Part shown: positions 7,356 through 14,198 of the stretch, one piece after another
Numbering within the stretch: position 1 is the stretch's first letter
Layout: every line of letters begins with the position of its first letter
Assembly: GCA_902805985.1 (NCBI GenBank)
Contig: CADCUW010000221.1
Location: 1-17,307 of the forward strand
Direction of reading: 5' to 3'
Origin: an uncultured Rubrobacteraceae bacterium
GTDB lineage: Bacteria; Actinomycetota; Rubrobacteria; Rubrobacterales; Rubrobacteraceae
DNA: 17,307 nt
Notes under the pieces: generated by a model
The model's database searches: none
Told to the model about the DNA's origin: nothing
What the model saw: the letters and a program-made list of their open reading frames with translations, nothing else
Made by a program: the position numbers and the translations under genes

Positions 7356-7841
7356 CTAGACCGTCCGCGGGTCTGCGGTGTACCGTCTGCCGGGCAGGGT
7401 GTAGAGGAGGGTGCCGTCCTGGCTCCGGACCATGAGGTGGCCGCGGTCGGCGAAGCGGGTCAGGATCTCCTCGGCCTCATCCACGGTGAGCGAGGTCTCG
7501 AGCGCCGCCTCGACGGGCGTGATGGTGCCGCCCGCGTCCTGGAGCGCCATCAGCAGTTGCTTCTCCGAGCCTATCTTCGCCCTGTTGCTCCCGGTTTCTG
7601 GTCGCAGCAGGGACCGGCCGGCGTAGAGGAGCAGTGCGACCGCGGCCACGAACGGCAACAGGGCGGAGAGACCGCTCATGTAGAGCATGTGGAAGTAGAA
7701 GTAGGAGATGGACGAACCCAGGACGAAACCCGTTCCCACGAGAAGGAGGGGGTCGTGGGCGGCCCGGCGCCGGGTGCTCTCGGGCTCTCGGCTGGCCTGC
7801 GCCCGCTCCGCCCGCCGCCGCTGGAGATCCACGAAGTCCAC
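7356..7841 (-). CDS. Small membrane protein with cytosolic winged-helix-like domain
   Basis: A 161-residue protein that I do not recognise as a named family. From the N-terminus it has a charged Arg/Glu-rich segment (about 1-30), two hydrophobic helices (about 31-50 and 57-79) joined by a short aromatic loop, and a soluble C-terminal domain (about 92-150) with the helix-helix-helix-hairpin rhythm of a winged helix (SEKQLLMALQDAGG, TVDEAEEILTRFADRGHL, TLLYTLPG). Part of the track of similar actinobacterial proteins, it could be a membrane-tethered sensor, but no ligand is evident. I place the start at GTG 7841 because GAGGAGG lies seven bases upstream; an in-frame ATG at 7883 lacks an SD. Its stop faces the LtnD-like gene and it is divergent from the next SDR. 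Confidence 0.72.
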   Translation of the reverse strand: MDFVDLQRRRAERAQASREPESTRRRAAHDPLLLVGTGFVLGSSISYFYFHMLYMSGLSALLPFVAAVALLLYAGRSLLRPETGSNRAKIGSEKQLLMALQDAGGTITPVEAALETSLTVDEAEEILTRFADRGHLMVRSQDGTLLYTLPGRRYTADPRTV

Positions 7842-7935
7842 TACGCTTCCTCCTCTGTCGCCCCTCCGGCTTGCATGCCCCATGTTGCCGGATCATCCAT
7901 ACTACAGGGAGGAGATCACAGGGAGGTAACAGATC

Positions 7936-8691
7936 GTGAAGTTTTCTGAAGAGGTCGCGTGGGTGACGGGCAGCAGCACCGGTATCGGCCGCGCCGTGGC
8001 CGAGGCTCTCGCCGAGCAGGGACGCCGGGTGGTCGTCCACTACAACGCGAGCGAGGACGAGGCGAGGGAGGTCGCGGAAGGCATCTCGTCCTCCGGCGGC
8101 GAGGCGATGCTCGTCGGGGGGGACGTGTCGGACTCCGGCGAGGTAGACCGGATGGTCGGGGAGATAGAGGACCGCTACGGCCGGCTCGACGTCCTCGTCA
8201 ACAACGCGGGCTCCCTCGTGGAGCGTCGCACCCTCTCCGAGATGACCGAGGACCTCTGGGACAGGGTGATGGACGTCAACCTCAAAAGCATCTACCTCTG
8301 CTCCCGGGCCGTCCTCCCGATGATGAAGCGCCGGGGCGCCGGGCGCATCGTCAACATGACCTCCGTCGCCGCCCGCAACGGGGGCGGGCCTGGCTCCGTC
8401 GCGTACGCCACCGCCAAGGGCGGCGTCAGCACCCTCACCCGCGCGATGGCCAAAGAACTCGTCTCCGAGAACATCCTCGTAAACGGCGTCGCCCCCGGCA
8501 TCATAACCACCCCCTTCCACGACCGCTTCACGCCCCCTGAGGTGCGCGAGAACTTCAAGAACGCGATCCCGCTGGGCCGCGAGGGTACGCCCGAGGAGAC
8601 AGCCTCCGTCGTGGCGTTCCTCGCCTCCCCGGCCGCGAACTACCTGGTCGGGGAGATCATCGAGGTCAACGGCGGCCAGTTGATGAACTGA
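7936..8691 (+). CDS. FabG-like short-chain dehydrogenase/reductase
   Basis: A 251-residue classical SDR with TGSSTGIG (11-18), NNAG (89-92), Asn114, Ser143, Tyr157 and Lys161 (YATAK), and the PGIITTPF lid. It ends in the common EVNGGQLMN motif, so the protein is full length and probably tetrameric. The segment after the second strand (HYNASEDEA) is typical of NADP(H)-using 3-oxoacyl-ACP reductase or glucose 1-dehydrogenase-like enzymes. The start is GTG 7936, with GGGAGG at 7921-7926 as SD. It appears to be a single-gene unit, divergent from the membrane/winged-helix gene and unlike the other SDR in this window (1105-1866). The neighbours' sugar-acid theme makes a sugar dehydrogenase role possible, but the motifs do not settle it. 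Confidence 0.9.
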   Translation: MKFSEEVAWVTGSSTGIGRAVAEALAEQGRRVVVHYNASEDEAREVAEGISSSGGEAMLVGGDVSDSGEVDRMVGEIEDRYGRLDVLVNNAGSLVERRTLSEMTEDLWDRVMDVNLKSIYLCSRAVLPMMKRRGAGRIVNMTSVAARNGGGPGSVAYATAKGGVSTLTRAMAKELVSENILVNGVAPGIITTPFHDRFTPPEVRENFKNAIPLGREGTPEETASVVAFLASPAANYLVGEIIEVNGGQLMN

Positions 8692-8700
8692 GGAGGGCGG

Positions 8701-8718
8701 GAACCGATCTCCTGGTTC
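8701..8718 (+). terminator. Weak hairpin after the FabG-like gene
   Basis: GAACC (8701-8705) and GGTTC (8714-8718) can form a 5-bp stem with an 8-base loop, followed by ATTTGT. It is short and may equally be part of the promoter region of the next gene. Confidence 0.2.
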
Positions 8719-8758
8719 ATTTGTACAAGTAATGCACGGGTCCAAACGGAGAGCGAGG
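8719..8758 (+). promoter_or_regulatory. AT-rich promoter region and SD of the LPETG protein
   Basis: An AT-rich island (ATTTGTACAAGTAAT, 8719-8733) includes the 8-bp palindrome TTGTACAA (8721-8728) and AGTAAT (8728-8733, four of six to a -10). GAGG at 8755-8758 is six bases before GTG 8765. An ATG at 8732 overlaps the putative -10 and has no SD, which favours the GTG start. Confidence 0.35.
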
Positions 8759-8764
8759 CCGAAC

Positions 8765-9361
8765 GTGGTGGCGACGCGGATGCGGGTGGGTTCTGTTGTC
8801 CTGGCCCTGGTGATGAGCCTCCTGCTCGTGACCGTCGGCGCGGGGCCGGCGTACGCCTGTTCTTGCGCGGATGTGCCCCTCAAAAACGACATAAGAAACG
8901 CCGACGCCGTGTTCTCGGGCGAGGTTCGGAGCATCGACGAGGACGCGAGCGCGGGGAGCGGCATTATGGCGGCCCCCGGCCGGATCAACTTCGCGGTGGA
9001 GGACTCCTGGAAGGGCGCCACCGCGGAGACGGTGGACGTCTACGGGCAGGGGGACGGCGTCAACTGCTTTAACTCGTTCGAAGAAGGAGAGGCCTACCTC
9101 GTCTACGCCTCGCGCGCGAAGGGACCCGACGCGCCGCTGACGAACGTCGCCTGCGGGGAGACCAAACCGCTGGCGGCCTCCGAGTCGGACCTGCGGCTGC
9201 TCGGCCAGCCTACGGCTTCCCTGCCGGAGACCGGAGGCGCCCCATCCGAGAGCATCGAAGATGGAGCCGGACAGACGCGCATCGTCGCGATGGCCGCCCT
9301 CGCCTTGCTGGCGGCGGGCGCGTTCATCGCGCGGCGGGCCGTGATCAGACCGGGGCGTTAG
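8765..9361 (+). CDS. Secreted NTR/TIMP-like protein with LPETG cell-wall sorting signal
   Basis: A 198-residue exported protein. Residues 1-31 are a signal peptide ending in GPAYA just before CSC. The mature protein starts with a Cys-x-Cys (Cys32, Cys34) and the segment NADAVFSGEV, which recalls netrin/TIMP-like (OB-fold) domains that begin with the disulfide-bonded CxC; Cys101 and Cys130 could be its partners. LPETGG (153-158), a hydrophobic helix (about 172-189) and a basic tail (RRAVIRPGR) form a complete sortase signal, so the protein should be linked to the cell wall. GTG 8765 has a spaced GAGG; an in-frame ATG at 8732 would add 11 residues. Its stop codon overlaps that of the aldo/keto reductase by four bases on the other strand. 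Function unknown; protease inhibition is only an analogy with TIMPs. Confidence 0.8.
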   Translation: MVATRMRVGSVVLALVMSLLLVTVGAGPAYACSCADVPLKNDIRNADAVFSGEVRSIDEDASAGSGIMAAPGRINFAVEDSWKGATAETVDVYGQGDGVNCFNSFEEGEAYLVYASRAKGPDAPLTNVACGETKPLAASESDLRLLGQPTASLPETGGAPSESIEDGAGQTRIVAMAALALLAAGAFIARRAVIRPGR

Positions 9362-10293
9362 CCCAGCCGGTCGAGCCTCTCCCACAGCTCATCCGGGATA
9401 GGCTCGGCGGCCAACTCGAGCGTCTGCCCGACCCGCTCCGGCCGGGTCATGCCGACGATGGTGGAGGAGATCCGGGGGTCCCGCATCGAGAACTGCAGGG
9501 CGGCTGCCGCCAGCGGCACGCCGAACTGCCGGCATACCTCTTGCATGGCCCTGGCCCTCTCTACCATCTCCCCCGGGGCCTCCCGGTACTCGTAGCGGGG
9601 GTAGACATCGGGGCCCTTGGCGAGGATGCCGCTGCCGTAGGGGGCGGCGTTGAGGAGGGCTATGCCCCTCTCGGCGGCGACGTCGAGCAGGGGCTCTGCG
9701 CTCCGGTCCAGTAAGGTGTAGCGGTTGTGGGTGATAACCGCCTCGAAGAGCCCGGTCTCGACGTACCGGATCTCCATGTCTATCGGCCCGCCGGCCACGC
9801 CGAGGTGCTCGATGACGCCTTCGTTCTTGAGATCCCGCAGAACCTCCACCGGCCCGCCGGGCGCCATGATGTTCTCGAAGCTCTCGTGCTCGGGGTCGTG
9901 GAGGTAGCAGAGCTGTAGACGGTCCAACCCGAGAAGCTTCAGGCTGCGCTCGACGGAGCGGCGCATCTGCTCGCCGGAGAAGTCGCCGGTTTGGAGATCC
10001 CGGTCGGCCTTGGTGGCGAGCACGACGCCCTCAGGCAACCCGCCCCTCCGCCCCAGCACCTCGCCGATGCGGCGCTCGCTCTCGCCGTCGCCGTAGGAAG
10101 CGGCGGTGTCGAGGAAGTTGATGGGTCCTTCCAGGACGGCTTCGAGCGTCCGGGATGTCCTCTCCTCGTCCACCCCGTACCCGAACGTCTCCGGCATGTC
10201 ACCCAGAGGGGCGCATCCGACGCATACCGGTGAGACGTAGAGGCCCGTGCCTCCCAACAACTTCCTGGACGCGGGGTCCGTGGCGTTTACCAT
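9358..10293 (-). CDS. Aldo/keto reductase, L-fucose/D-threo-aldose 1-dehydrogenase-like
   Basis: A 311-residue (beta/alpha)8 NAD(P)-dependent oxidoreductase. The catalytic tetrad is visible as Asp62, Tyr67 (LDTAASYG), Lys95 (LATKAD) and His132 (LHDPE). The C-terminal SSTIVGMTRPERV segment binds the cofactor phosphate. GDGESERRIGEVL and the overall spacing resemble D-threo-aldose (L-fucose) 1-dehydrogenases and L-galactose dehydrogenases, which oxidise free sugars to lactones, so a sugar oxidation role would fit the sugar-acid genes to the left. The ATG at 10293 has GGGAG about eight bases upstream. It lies 43 bases after the SGNH esterase gene on the same strand and probably shares its transcript; an esterase could open a lactone, but that is inference. 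Substrate unproven. Confidence 0.88.
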   Translation of the reverse strand: MVNATDPASRKLLGGTGLYVSPVCVGCAPLGDMPETFGYGVDEERTSRTLEAVLEGPINFLDTAASYGDGESERRIGEVLGRRGGLPEGVVLATKADRDLQTGDFSGEQMRRSVERSLKLLGLDRLQLCYLHDPEHESFENIMAPGGPVEVLRDLKNEGVIEHLGVAGGPIDMEIRYVETGLFEAVITHNRYTLLDRSAEPLLDVAAERGIALLNAAPYGSGILAKGPDVYPRYEYREAPGEMVERARAMQEVCRQFGVPLAAAALQFSMRDPRISSTIVGMTRPERVGQTLELAAEPIPDELWERLDRLG

Positions 10294-10336
10294 CTCGCTG
10301 CTCCCTGGTGTTGGCTATCTTGCTTTGAGCCCGGCC

Positions 10337-10966
10337 TCATCCGAGCGCCGACCGGACGTGGTCGGCGACGGCCTCTCCGAGCCTGTGGTGTTCGCCGGCT
10401 TCGAGGTGGATCCCGTCGATGTCGCTTGAGGTGATGAACTCCGAGGCATCCAGAAACCCGCAGCCGGACTGCTCGGCGAAGCGCCGGTAGTGTTCGGAGA
10501 ACCTCCTGGACTTCTCCCCGGAGCCCTCGAACATCTCGGCCATGTCGGTGAGCTCTCCGACGGGTGGGGGTGAGATCAGGACGACCACCGGCGCCCCGTC
10601 CCCTGGACCGCACCCGCTCCTGAGCGCCATCTCCGCGAGCGACGCGGCCCCTTGCGCTATGTCGGAGGCCGAGGCCGCGAAGCGCGCCTTCAGGTCGTTG
10701 GTGCCGAGCATGATCGTCATCAGGTCGATGGGCTTGTGGGACTCCAAGCAGGCCATCAGGTACGTCCTGCCGTTCTTGTGGTCGCCCTCGATGGGATCGT
10801 CCCTGACCGTCGTCCTCCCGCCGAGGCCCTCCTCGATCACCCAGAACTCCCCGCCGAGCGTCCGCCGCAGCACCCCGGGCCAGCGCACGTCGGGCCCGAA
10901 CCGTCCCCCCGCCTCGGGGTCCAAGCCCCACGTGTTCGAGTCGCCGTAGCAAAGCACCGTCTTTAT
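10337..10966 (-). CDS. SGNH/GDSL esterase (MsAcT arylesterase-like), apparent ATA start
   Basis: A serine hydrolase of about 209 residues from the proposed start. It has block I GDSNTWG (nucleophile Ser), the GLGGRTT glycine block, block III GTND and block V DGIHL with the Asp/His pair. RWPGVL, IEEGLGGRTT and MLGTNDLKARF closely recall the Mycobacterium smegmatis acyltransferase/arylesterase MsAcT. No signal peptide is present, so it is cytosolic. Start choice is odd: a strong GGGAGGAG (minus strand, 10980-10973) sits six bases before ATA at 10966-10964, exactly where homologues begin M-K-T-V-L-C-Y-G-D-S. The next upstream candidate is a TTG at 11023 without SD that itself forms part of a TTGACC (-35-like) hexamer; a GTG at 10957 is 15 bases from the SD. 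The AKR gene follows downstream. Confidence 0.85.
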   Translation of the reverse strand: MKTVLCYGDSNTWGLDPEAGGRFGPDVRWPGVLRRTLGGEFWVIEEGLGGRTTVRDDPIEGDHKNGRTYLMACLESHKPIDLMTIMLGTNDLKARFAASASDIAQGAASLAEMALRSGCGPGDGAPVVVLISPPPVGELTDMAEMFEGSGEKSRRFSEHYRRFAEQSGCGFLDASEFITSSDIDGIHLEAGEHHRLGEAVADHVRSALG

Positions 10967-10972
10967 GGTCCG

Positions 10973-11023
10973 CTCCTCCCGTCGCCTGGCACTAATGTTG
11001 GCGGAGGGGACGGGCCCGGTCAA
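10973..11023 (-). promoter_or_regulatory. Candidate promoter and SD of the SGNH esterase
   Basis: Reading the minus strand, TTGACC (11023-11018) matches five of six bases of a -35 box. A weak -10 (AACATT or CATTAG) lies about 18-20 bases on. The SD GGGAGGAG (10980-10973) follows. If transcription starts near 10990, the upstream in-frame TTG cannot be the start codon. Confidence 0.35.
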
Positions 11024-11116
11024 ACCGCGACGGACCAGAGGATATCCTGACCGGTCCCAGGCCGCCGAAGAGATGCGTCCCCGGGACCGTGACGTGGATA
11101 TGAGGGGTGGGTAGCC

Positions 11117-11855
11117 CTAACCGTTCAGGCTACCGTCCCGCTCGGAGCGGAGGAGGGGGTCGGTGCCTGGTATGGTGCGCCGGATCAGGCGCTCGGCCCG
11201 CTCGAAGAAGCGGGTCTTGTCGAGCAGCGGGTTCCAGAGGCCGACGGTGATGCAGTAGTAGGTGTCGTAGAGGCTCTCGTGGTGGACGTCGTGGTGCTCC
11301 TTGGAGAGGATCAGGCCCCACACCCCCAGCCTCCTGACCCAGCCCGGGGGCGTTTCTAAGTGCGCCCACTTGTGGAACTGGTTGGTCAGGAAGACGGCCA
11401 GGCAGACCATCAGGAAGAACGCGCCGAAGAGGTAGCCCCAGGCCGTCGTGGCTATCGGCACCGAGAGCCAGACCAGCAGCATGAACGGGACGCTCGCCAG
11501 GCAGTTGTTCCCGTTGTTCCACGAAGTCGTTGCGCGTGATGCCCTTCGGGTCCACGTGGTGGTCCCGGAAAGGCCCGATAAAGTTGGGGCCGAGGATCGG
11601 GGTCCTCTCCGACCCGAAGTTGTCCGCCAGGAAATGGACGAAGCCGGAGGCGAGGTCCGCCGCCAGATAGGCCGCGACGGCGACGGCTGGCAGGAGCCAC
11701 GCGTATTCGAAGGCCGCCGCGCCGAGGTAGATCTGCTGCACCATGAGGACCGCCAGCACGGTGAAGGCCCCTATACCGGCCAGCTCCAGCAGCCAGTGTG
11801 CCCGGCTGCTGCGCGGCTCCGATTCTATTTGCGTCTGCTGTTGTTCCTGGATCAT
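11117..11855 (-). pseudogene. Kua/CarF-type lipid desaturase (plasmanylethanolamine desaturase family), frameshifted
   Basis: Two overlapping frames together make one full-length membrane protein. The first frame (from ATG 11855, SD AAAGG) gives two hydrophobic helices, FVHFLADNFG and FRDHHVDPKGITRNDFVE. It then loses meaning near 11511-11520, where the second frame takes over with NGNNCLAS and continues through NQFHKWAH and KEHHDVHH to the TAG at 11117. Restoring two bases (VE-T-NGNN) gives a 246-residue protein with histidines at about 74, 99, 100, 162, 166, 188, 189, 192 and 193, the di-iron histidine-box set of the Kua/TMEM189/CarF family. That family forms the vinyl-ether bond of plasmalogens, and CarF in Myxococcus acts in singlet-oxygen signalling. 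The rest of the gene shows no decay, so a recent mutation or a sequencing error is likely. As it reads, the product would be cut off after the first histidine boxes. Confidence 0.8.
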
Positions 11856-11959
11856 GGTCGCCTTTCCACGTTCGCACTCTCGCTACCACCTGTACCGATT
11901 AGGGGCGGTTTCGGACCAATCCCGGGGCCAAACACGCGTGCTCGCGCCCTGGCGCCGGC
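11856..11959. other. Intergenic gap upstream of the CarF-like gene
   Basis: These 104 bases separate the LarA-like stop from the CarF-like ATG, both leftward. I see GC-rich short inverted repeats near 11944-11955 but no convincing terminator or promoter. Confidence 0.3.
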
Positions 11960-13237
11960 TCAGGCCAGCGTGCCGTGCTCGTCGAAACGCATGGGCTGCG
12001 GGCCTTCGATCACCCTCAGCCTCTCGTCTCTCTCCACTTCTTCGAGCAGGGCTTCGGAGACCCACATGCGGCGGAGCTTGAGCGTGTTCTGGACGCGAAC
12101 GATCCGGGCCTCCGCCGGGGAGACGCCGGCGCACATGGTGAGGGCTGCGGCGAGCGACATCCTGTCGGTCGGCATGACCATAGGTGTCTTTACCGGGACG
12201 GGCGTCGTCGAGGTGAGGGCGTTCATGTAGGTGGAGGGGCGGTCCATGGCGCCCGCCAGGCGCTCGGTCACCACGTCGGCGGCCCCGAGGCCGTTGGCGT
12301 TGCCGCCGGTCTCCTCGGTGAGGCCGAGAAAGACGACGCGCTCTATCTTGGGCCCCCCGGAGGCCGCGGTCGTCGGGTAGCGACCGGTCACGTTCGGGTC
12401 AGCCCCGTCGCCGCTGACGTTCTTGCCGATCTCGTCCACGACGAGTACGTCCAACTCATCGAACGGCAGCCGGAGGAGCTTCTCCTTGGCCTCTTCGAGC
12501 AGCGGCGCCTCCGCCTGTTCCAGGCTCCCGGCCGGGATGGCGGCGACCCTGTACGGCTCCTCGTCGGCATTCTCGAGCACGGCGAGGCCGAAGGCGACCT
12601 TGCCGGTCTCGACGGCGACGCGGGCTGCCTGGGGGATGGTCTCGTGGATGGCGTGCCAGCCGGCGGAGTGGATCGAGTACGCCCCCCGCTGCTTGCCGAG
12701 CCCGATGGCGAGCATCTTCGTCGGGCCGCTCTCGACCGTGCCGCGGAACGCGGTGTGGGGCTTGATCCTGTTGACCACCACGACCGAGTCGGCCTCATAG
12801 GCGTTGCGGTCCATGAAGACCTCGACGCCGCCCGGCGTCTCCCCGATCCTGACGGACTCCATCGTCGCCCGGATGGGACACCCCACGGACTCCTCGTCCA
12901 CCCCGAGGTGCCGCAACACCTCAGCCTGCCCTTCTGCGGTGGAGGCCCCGTGGCTCCCCATCGCCGGCACCACGAACGGCTCGGCCCCGGCCCCTTTCAG
13001 GACGTCCACGAGCCCTGCGACGATCTCCGCTATACGGCCGACGCCCCGGCTCCCCACCCCTACGGCCACCGAGCCTGACGGCAGCTCCACGCCCTCGAGC
13101 GCCTCCCTTACCGCCCCCCTGATGTCCGAGAGGGCCGCCGGGGACTCGGCGTCCTGCTCGACGAGCGCGAGGCGGGGAAACTCCACGCCCCTGAGCAGCT
13201 CCTCTATCTCCTCGTAGACCGGCCTCTCCGTCTGCAC
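11960..13237 (-). CDS. LarA-like protein (lactate racemase family, DUF2088)
   Basis: A 425-residue protein of the nickel-dependent lactate racemase superfamily. LarA uses a nickel-pincer nucleotide cofactor to interconvert lactate enantiomers or other 2-hydroxy acids by hydride transfer. By eye, LarA residues His108, His174, Lys184 and His200 correspond to His96 (GSHGAS), His161 (RIKPHTAF), Lys174 (GPTKML) and His190 (YSIHSAGWH); the 65- and 16-residue spacings match, with a three-residue insertion between the second His and the Lys. The sequence diverges from classical LarA, so the substrate may be another hydroxy acid. Start is GTG 13237 behind a G-rich SD. It is divergent from lutABC across a 227-base region containing an operator-like palindrome, which suggests supply of L-lactate (or a related acid) to the Lut complex. 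Genes for cofactor synthesis (larB, larC, larE) are not in the window. Confidence 0.82.
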   Translation of the reverse strand: MQTERPVYEEIEELLRGVEFPRLALVEQDAESPAALSDIRGAVREALEGVELPSGSVAVGVGSRGVGRIAEIVAGLVDVLKGAGAEPFVVPAMGSHGASTAEGQAEVLRHLGVDEESVGCPIRATMESVRIGETPGGVEVFMDRNAYEADSVVVVNRIKPHTAFRGTVESGPTKMLAIGLGKQRGAYSIHSAGWHAIHETIPQAARVAVETGKVAFGLAVLENADEEPYRVAAIPAGSLEQAEAPLLEEAKEKLLRLPFDELDVLVVDEIGKNVSGDGADPNVTGRYPTTAASGGPKIERVVFLGLTEETGGNANGLGAADVVTERLAGAMDRPSTYMNALTSTTPVPVKTPMVMPTDRMSLAAALTMCAGVSPAEARIVRVQNTLKLRRMWVSEALLEEVERDERLRVIEGPQPMRFDEHGTLA

Positions 13238-13342
13238 GCTCTCACCCCCGGTTCGTCTCGCGGCGTCAGGAGAGGCGGGACCGTGTCCGCCGGATGCGCC
13301 TTCACGAACCTCTCGCCTCGAACCGCGCTCTTTCCCGGGACC

Positions 13343-13348
13343 ATTCTA
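13343..13348 (-). promoter_or_regulatory. Weak candidate -10 for the LarA-like gene
   Basis: The minus strand reads TAGAAT here (five of six to the -10 consensus), about 105 bases before the GTG at 13237. No good -35 is visible 16-18 bases further upstream. The leader between contains an imperfect GGCGG/CCGCC inverted repeat near 13275-13292. Confidence 0.25.
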
Positions 13349-13390
13349 GAGCAATCGGCCCCCCGCCGAAGCCGCGAGCCGCCGGTCGGC

Positions 13391-13408
13391 AGCGGTCAAC
13401 TGACCGCT
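13391..13408. promoter_or_regulatory. Perfect palindrome (probable operator) at the lut promoter
   Basis: AGCGGTCAACTGACCGCT: two perfect 8-base arms around a 2-base centre. It overlaps the -35 hexamer of the lutA promoter and lies between the divergent LarA-like and lut genes. The placement is what a repressor site would have; a GntR- or IclR-type lactate regulator is a guess, and no regulator gene is in the window. Confidence 0.65.
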
Positions 13409-13427
13409 CCCTTTGCGTTGCTATACT
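13400..13427 (+). promoter_or_regulatory. lutABC promoter
   Basis: CTGACC (13400-13405, four of six to TTGACA), a 16-base spacer and TATACT (13422-13427, five of six). Transcription would start near 13434, giving a leader of about 30 bases. GGAAAGG (13449-13455) is the SD for GTG 13465. Confidence 0.6.
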
Positions 13428-13464
13428 GGCACGGGAGAGTCTCGCGGTGGAAAGGTCGTGAACT

Positions 13465-14196
13465 GTGAAGGTAGCCCTCTTCGTGCCTTGCTACGTGGAC
13501 CTCGTAAACCCGGAGGTCGGGGTGAGCGTGGTGCGCGTCCTGCGCCGGCTCGGCGTCGAGGTCGTCTACCCCAAGGGCCAGACCTGCTGCGGCCAGCCCG
13601 CCTTCAACTCAGGCTTCTTCGACGAGGCCCGCGGCGTCGCCCGCCACTTCATGGACGTCTTCGAGGGCGGGGACTGGGACTACGTCGTCTGCCCCTCCGG
13701 CTCCTGCACCACGATGGTGGGCCACTACTACCCCTTCATCTTCGACGAGAACCCGGACGAGCGGGCGCGCTCCGGGGCGCTCGCCCCGCGCGTCAGGGAG
13801 TTTTCGGACTTCCTGGTCAACGTGCTCGGCGTGAAGGACCTCGGCGCGAGGCTCGGCGGCAGGGCCGTCTTCCACACCGGCTGCCACCAGCGGCGGGAGC
13901 TCGGCGTACTGAACGAGCCGCGGGAGTTGTTGCAGAACGTCGAGGGCCTCGACCTCGTGGAATGGCGCAACGAGGAGCTGTGTTGCGGCTTCGGGGGGAC
14001 GTTCTCGGTAAAGATGCCGGACGTCTCGGTGGCGATGGCCGACGAGAAGATAAAGGCGCTCGACGAGAGCGGGGCCGACACGCTCGTCTCGTGCGACTCG
14101 AGTTGCCTGATGCACATAAAAGGGCGACTGGACCGCACGGGGCACCGCACGCGCGTGCTGCACCTCGCCCAGGTACTCGACGGGAACGGGGGATAG
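13465..14196 (+). CDS. lutA: L-lactate oxidation complex subunit LutA (CCG-domain Fe-S protein)
   Basis: A 243-residue cytosolic iron-sulfur protein, the first subunit of LutABC, which oxidises L-lactate to pyruvate. It carries two cysteine-rich CCG domains: CY near residue 9, CCGQPAFNSG (41-50) and CPSGSC (76-81) in the first half; HTGCH (Cys140), CCGFGGTFSVK (173-183) and CDSSC (210-214) in the second. These bind iron-sulfur clusters in the family (also found in heterodisulfide reductase B and GlpC). Start is GTG 13465 with GGAAAGG nine bases upstream; the product begins MKVALFVPCY, typical of LutA. Its stop lies two bases before the TTG of lutB. Expression is likely controlled through the palindrome at 13391-13408. 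Confidence is high because all three lut genes are present in order. Confidence 0.95.
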   Translation: MKVALFVPCYVDLVNPEVGVSVVRVLRRLGVEVVYPKGQTCCGQPAFNSGFFDEARGVARHFMDVFEGGDWDYVVCPSGSCTTMVGHYYPFIFDENPDERARSGALAPRVREFSDFLVNVLGVKDLGARLGGRAVFHTGCHQRRELGVLNEPRELLQNVEGLDLVEWRNEELCCGFGGTFSVKMPDVSVAMADEKIKALDESGADTLVSCDSSCLMHIKGRLDRTGHRTRVLHLAQVLDGNGG

Positions 14197-14198
14197 GT

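Noticed and set aside
10346..10367. Perfect 8-bp inverted repeat CGCCGACC/GGTCGGCG with a 6-base loop
   Set aside because: It lies inside the last codons of the SGNH gene and has no T-run; probably a by-product of coding, although a weak attenuator before the AKR cannot be excluded.
11053..11088. GGTCCC...GGGACC inverted repeat between the CarF-like and SGNH genes
   Set aside because: A 24-base loop and no T-run make it a poor terminator; likely chance in GC-rich DNA.
13283..13468. 61-residue ORF over the lut promoter region
   Set aside because: It overlaps the promoter and palindrome, has no SD and no recognisable composition.
13413..14198. Long open frame upstream of and continuous with lutB, making a 751-residue ORF
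   Set aside because: The extra part is an Arg/Pro/Gly-rich shadow of lutA; lutA in the other frame has all expected Fe-S motifs, and lutB has a TTG with SD at 14199.
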